Shown here: positions 5,978-6,235 of the stretch, in pieces | Numbering within the stretch: the stretch's first letter is position 1 | Layout of the letters: the number at the start of each line of letters is the position of its first letter | Assembly: GCA_012798145.1 (NCBI GenBank) | Contig: JAAZNT010000442.1 | Coordinates: 1 to 6,235 of the forward strand | Direction: 5' to 3' | Source of the DNA: Thermoanaerobaculaceae bacterium | GTDB taxonomy: Bacteria > Acidobacteriota > UBA4820 | DNA: 6,235 nt | Position numbers and translations under genes: made by a program | The notes under the pieces: model-generated | What the model was told of the DNA's origin: nothing | The model's database searches: none | The model's input: only the letters and a program-made list of their open reading frames with translations

Positions 5978-6235
5978 TTAAAGGGAGGGTTTTTGTGTCA
6001 TTTTTGGCACATTTTTGCTGCGCACGGTTTCATGCGCGCGTTGCATAAAGCTTCCCAACTGTTGCAGAATCGTTCCCAACTGTTGCAGAATCGCTCCCAA
6101 CTCTTGCAGAATCGCTCCCAACTGTTGCAGAATCGTTCCCAACTGTTGCAGAATCGCTCCCAACTCTTGCAGAATCGCTCCCAACTGTTGCAGAATCGTT
6201 CCCAACTCTTGCAGAATCGCTCCCAACTCTTGCAG
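5978..6235 (-). CDS. Hypothetical heptad-repeat protein (minus-strand reading), 5' end off the window
   Basis: The frame is open from the right edge to a TAA at 5978-5980. It reads successive copies of G-(A/T)-I-L-Q-(Q/E)-L, then a 25-residue non-repeat tail beginning with Ser and ending QKPSL. Ile and Leu fall at alternating 4- and 3-residue spacing, an ideal coiled-coil a/d pattern, and the variable residues avoid those positions. No ATG or ribosome site is visible inside the window, so any real start lies beyond it. It competes with the + strand reading of the same DNA, and at most one is likely genuine. Confidence 0.28.
   Translation of the reverse strand: MQELGAILQELGTILQQLGAILQELGAILQQLGTILQQLGAILQELGAILQQLGTILQQLGSFMQRAHETVRSKNVPKMTQKPSL
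6032..6235 (+). CDS. Hypothetical SQLLQNR-repeat protein (plus-strand reading), 3' end off the window
   Basis: The frame starts at ATG 6032, with TTG 5993 as an alternative just after GGGAGG. It reads seven leader residues and then the heptapeptide S-Q-L-L-Q-N-R repeated without change to the window edge. The only two variable bases per unit fall at third positions (CTG/CTC Leu, CGT/CGC Arg), so the peptide is invariant. Against it: ATG 6032 has no good Shine-Dalgarno site, the GGGAGG-to-TTG spacing is only three bases, and CGT/CGC arginine is unusual beside AGA/AGG-rich neighbours. I do not recognise any family. Confidence 0.3.
   Translation, partial: MRALHKASQLLQNRSQLLQNRSQLLQNRSQLLQNRSQLLQNRSQLLQNRSQLLQNRSQLLQNRSQLLQ
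6053..6235. repeat. 21-bp tandem array, eight full units plus a 15-bp partial, truncated by the window edge
   Basis: Units begin at 6053, 6074, 6095, 6116, 6137, 6158, 6179, 6200 and 6221. They vary only at unit position 9 (G or C) and position 21 (T or C). Units 1-3 and 4-6 form two identical 63-bp blocks, so the array also has a higher-order period from block duplication. GC is about 48-52% per unit, above the AT-rich flank. The 21-bp period keeps frame on both strands. Confidence 0.95.

Noticed and set aside
5588..6031. tRNA or structured RNA gene in the post-hcp block
   Set aside because: I found no T-loop signature or cloverleaf-compatible arms on either strand. Only the listed hairpins are visible.
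6053..6235. CRISPR array
   Set aside because: The 21-bp units are directly contiguous with no unique spacers, so this is a simple tandem repeat.

Overview
The window looks like chromosome from a low-GC, anaerobic, probably uncultured bacterium. Its coding sequence is rich in A/T at third codon positions and arginine is mostly AGA/AGG. Strong GGAGG Shine-Dalgarno sites precede three of the five clear genes. The class I hybrid-cluster protein points to an anaerobe. The sigma-54 activator and the GspE/PilB-type N-terminal domain point to a bacterium with regulated surface or secretion machinery. I cannot name the phylum from sequence alone.

Layout. Positions 1-463 are non-coding and repeat-bearing: a terminator-like hairpin at the left edge, two GC-rich hairpins, a 23-bp direct repeat, one copy of an intergenic element, and a TATAAT promoter. 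Next come tgt (464-1567, +; tRNA-guanine transglycosylase) and an NtrC-type sigma-54 response regulator (1602-2912, +). A stand-alone MshEN/T2SSE_N protein with a coiled-coil tail (2881-3483, -) converges on the regulator and overlaps its last 32 bp. After a 111-bp divergent spacer, a small cupin gene (3595-3909, +) and hcp (3926-5587, +) form a two-gene operon. Positions 5588-6031 are again non-coding: a long inverted repeat, a bulged hairpin and a second copy of the intergenic element. The window ends in a 21-bp tandem array (6053-6235) that is open in frame on both strands and runs off the edge.

Working together. Hcp and the cupin probably serve nitrosative or hydroxylamine stress defence. 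The response regulator and the MshEN protein may belong to one regulatory circuit (phosphorelay plus cyclic-di-GMP), but only proximity supports that. Tgt is housekeeping. The least explained parts are the two intergenic blocks, which share a diverged element (about 47 of 56 bases), and the heptad-coding array. All variation between array units is silent on the + strand, while only the - strand reading gives an ideal coiled-coil heptad.
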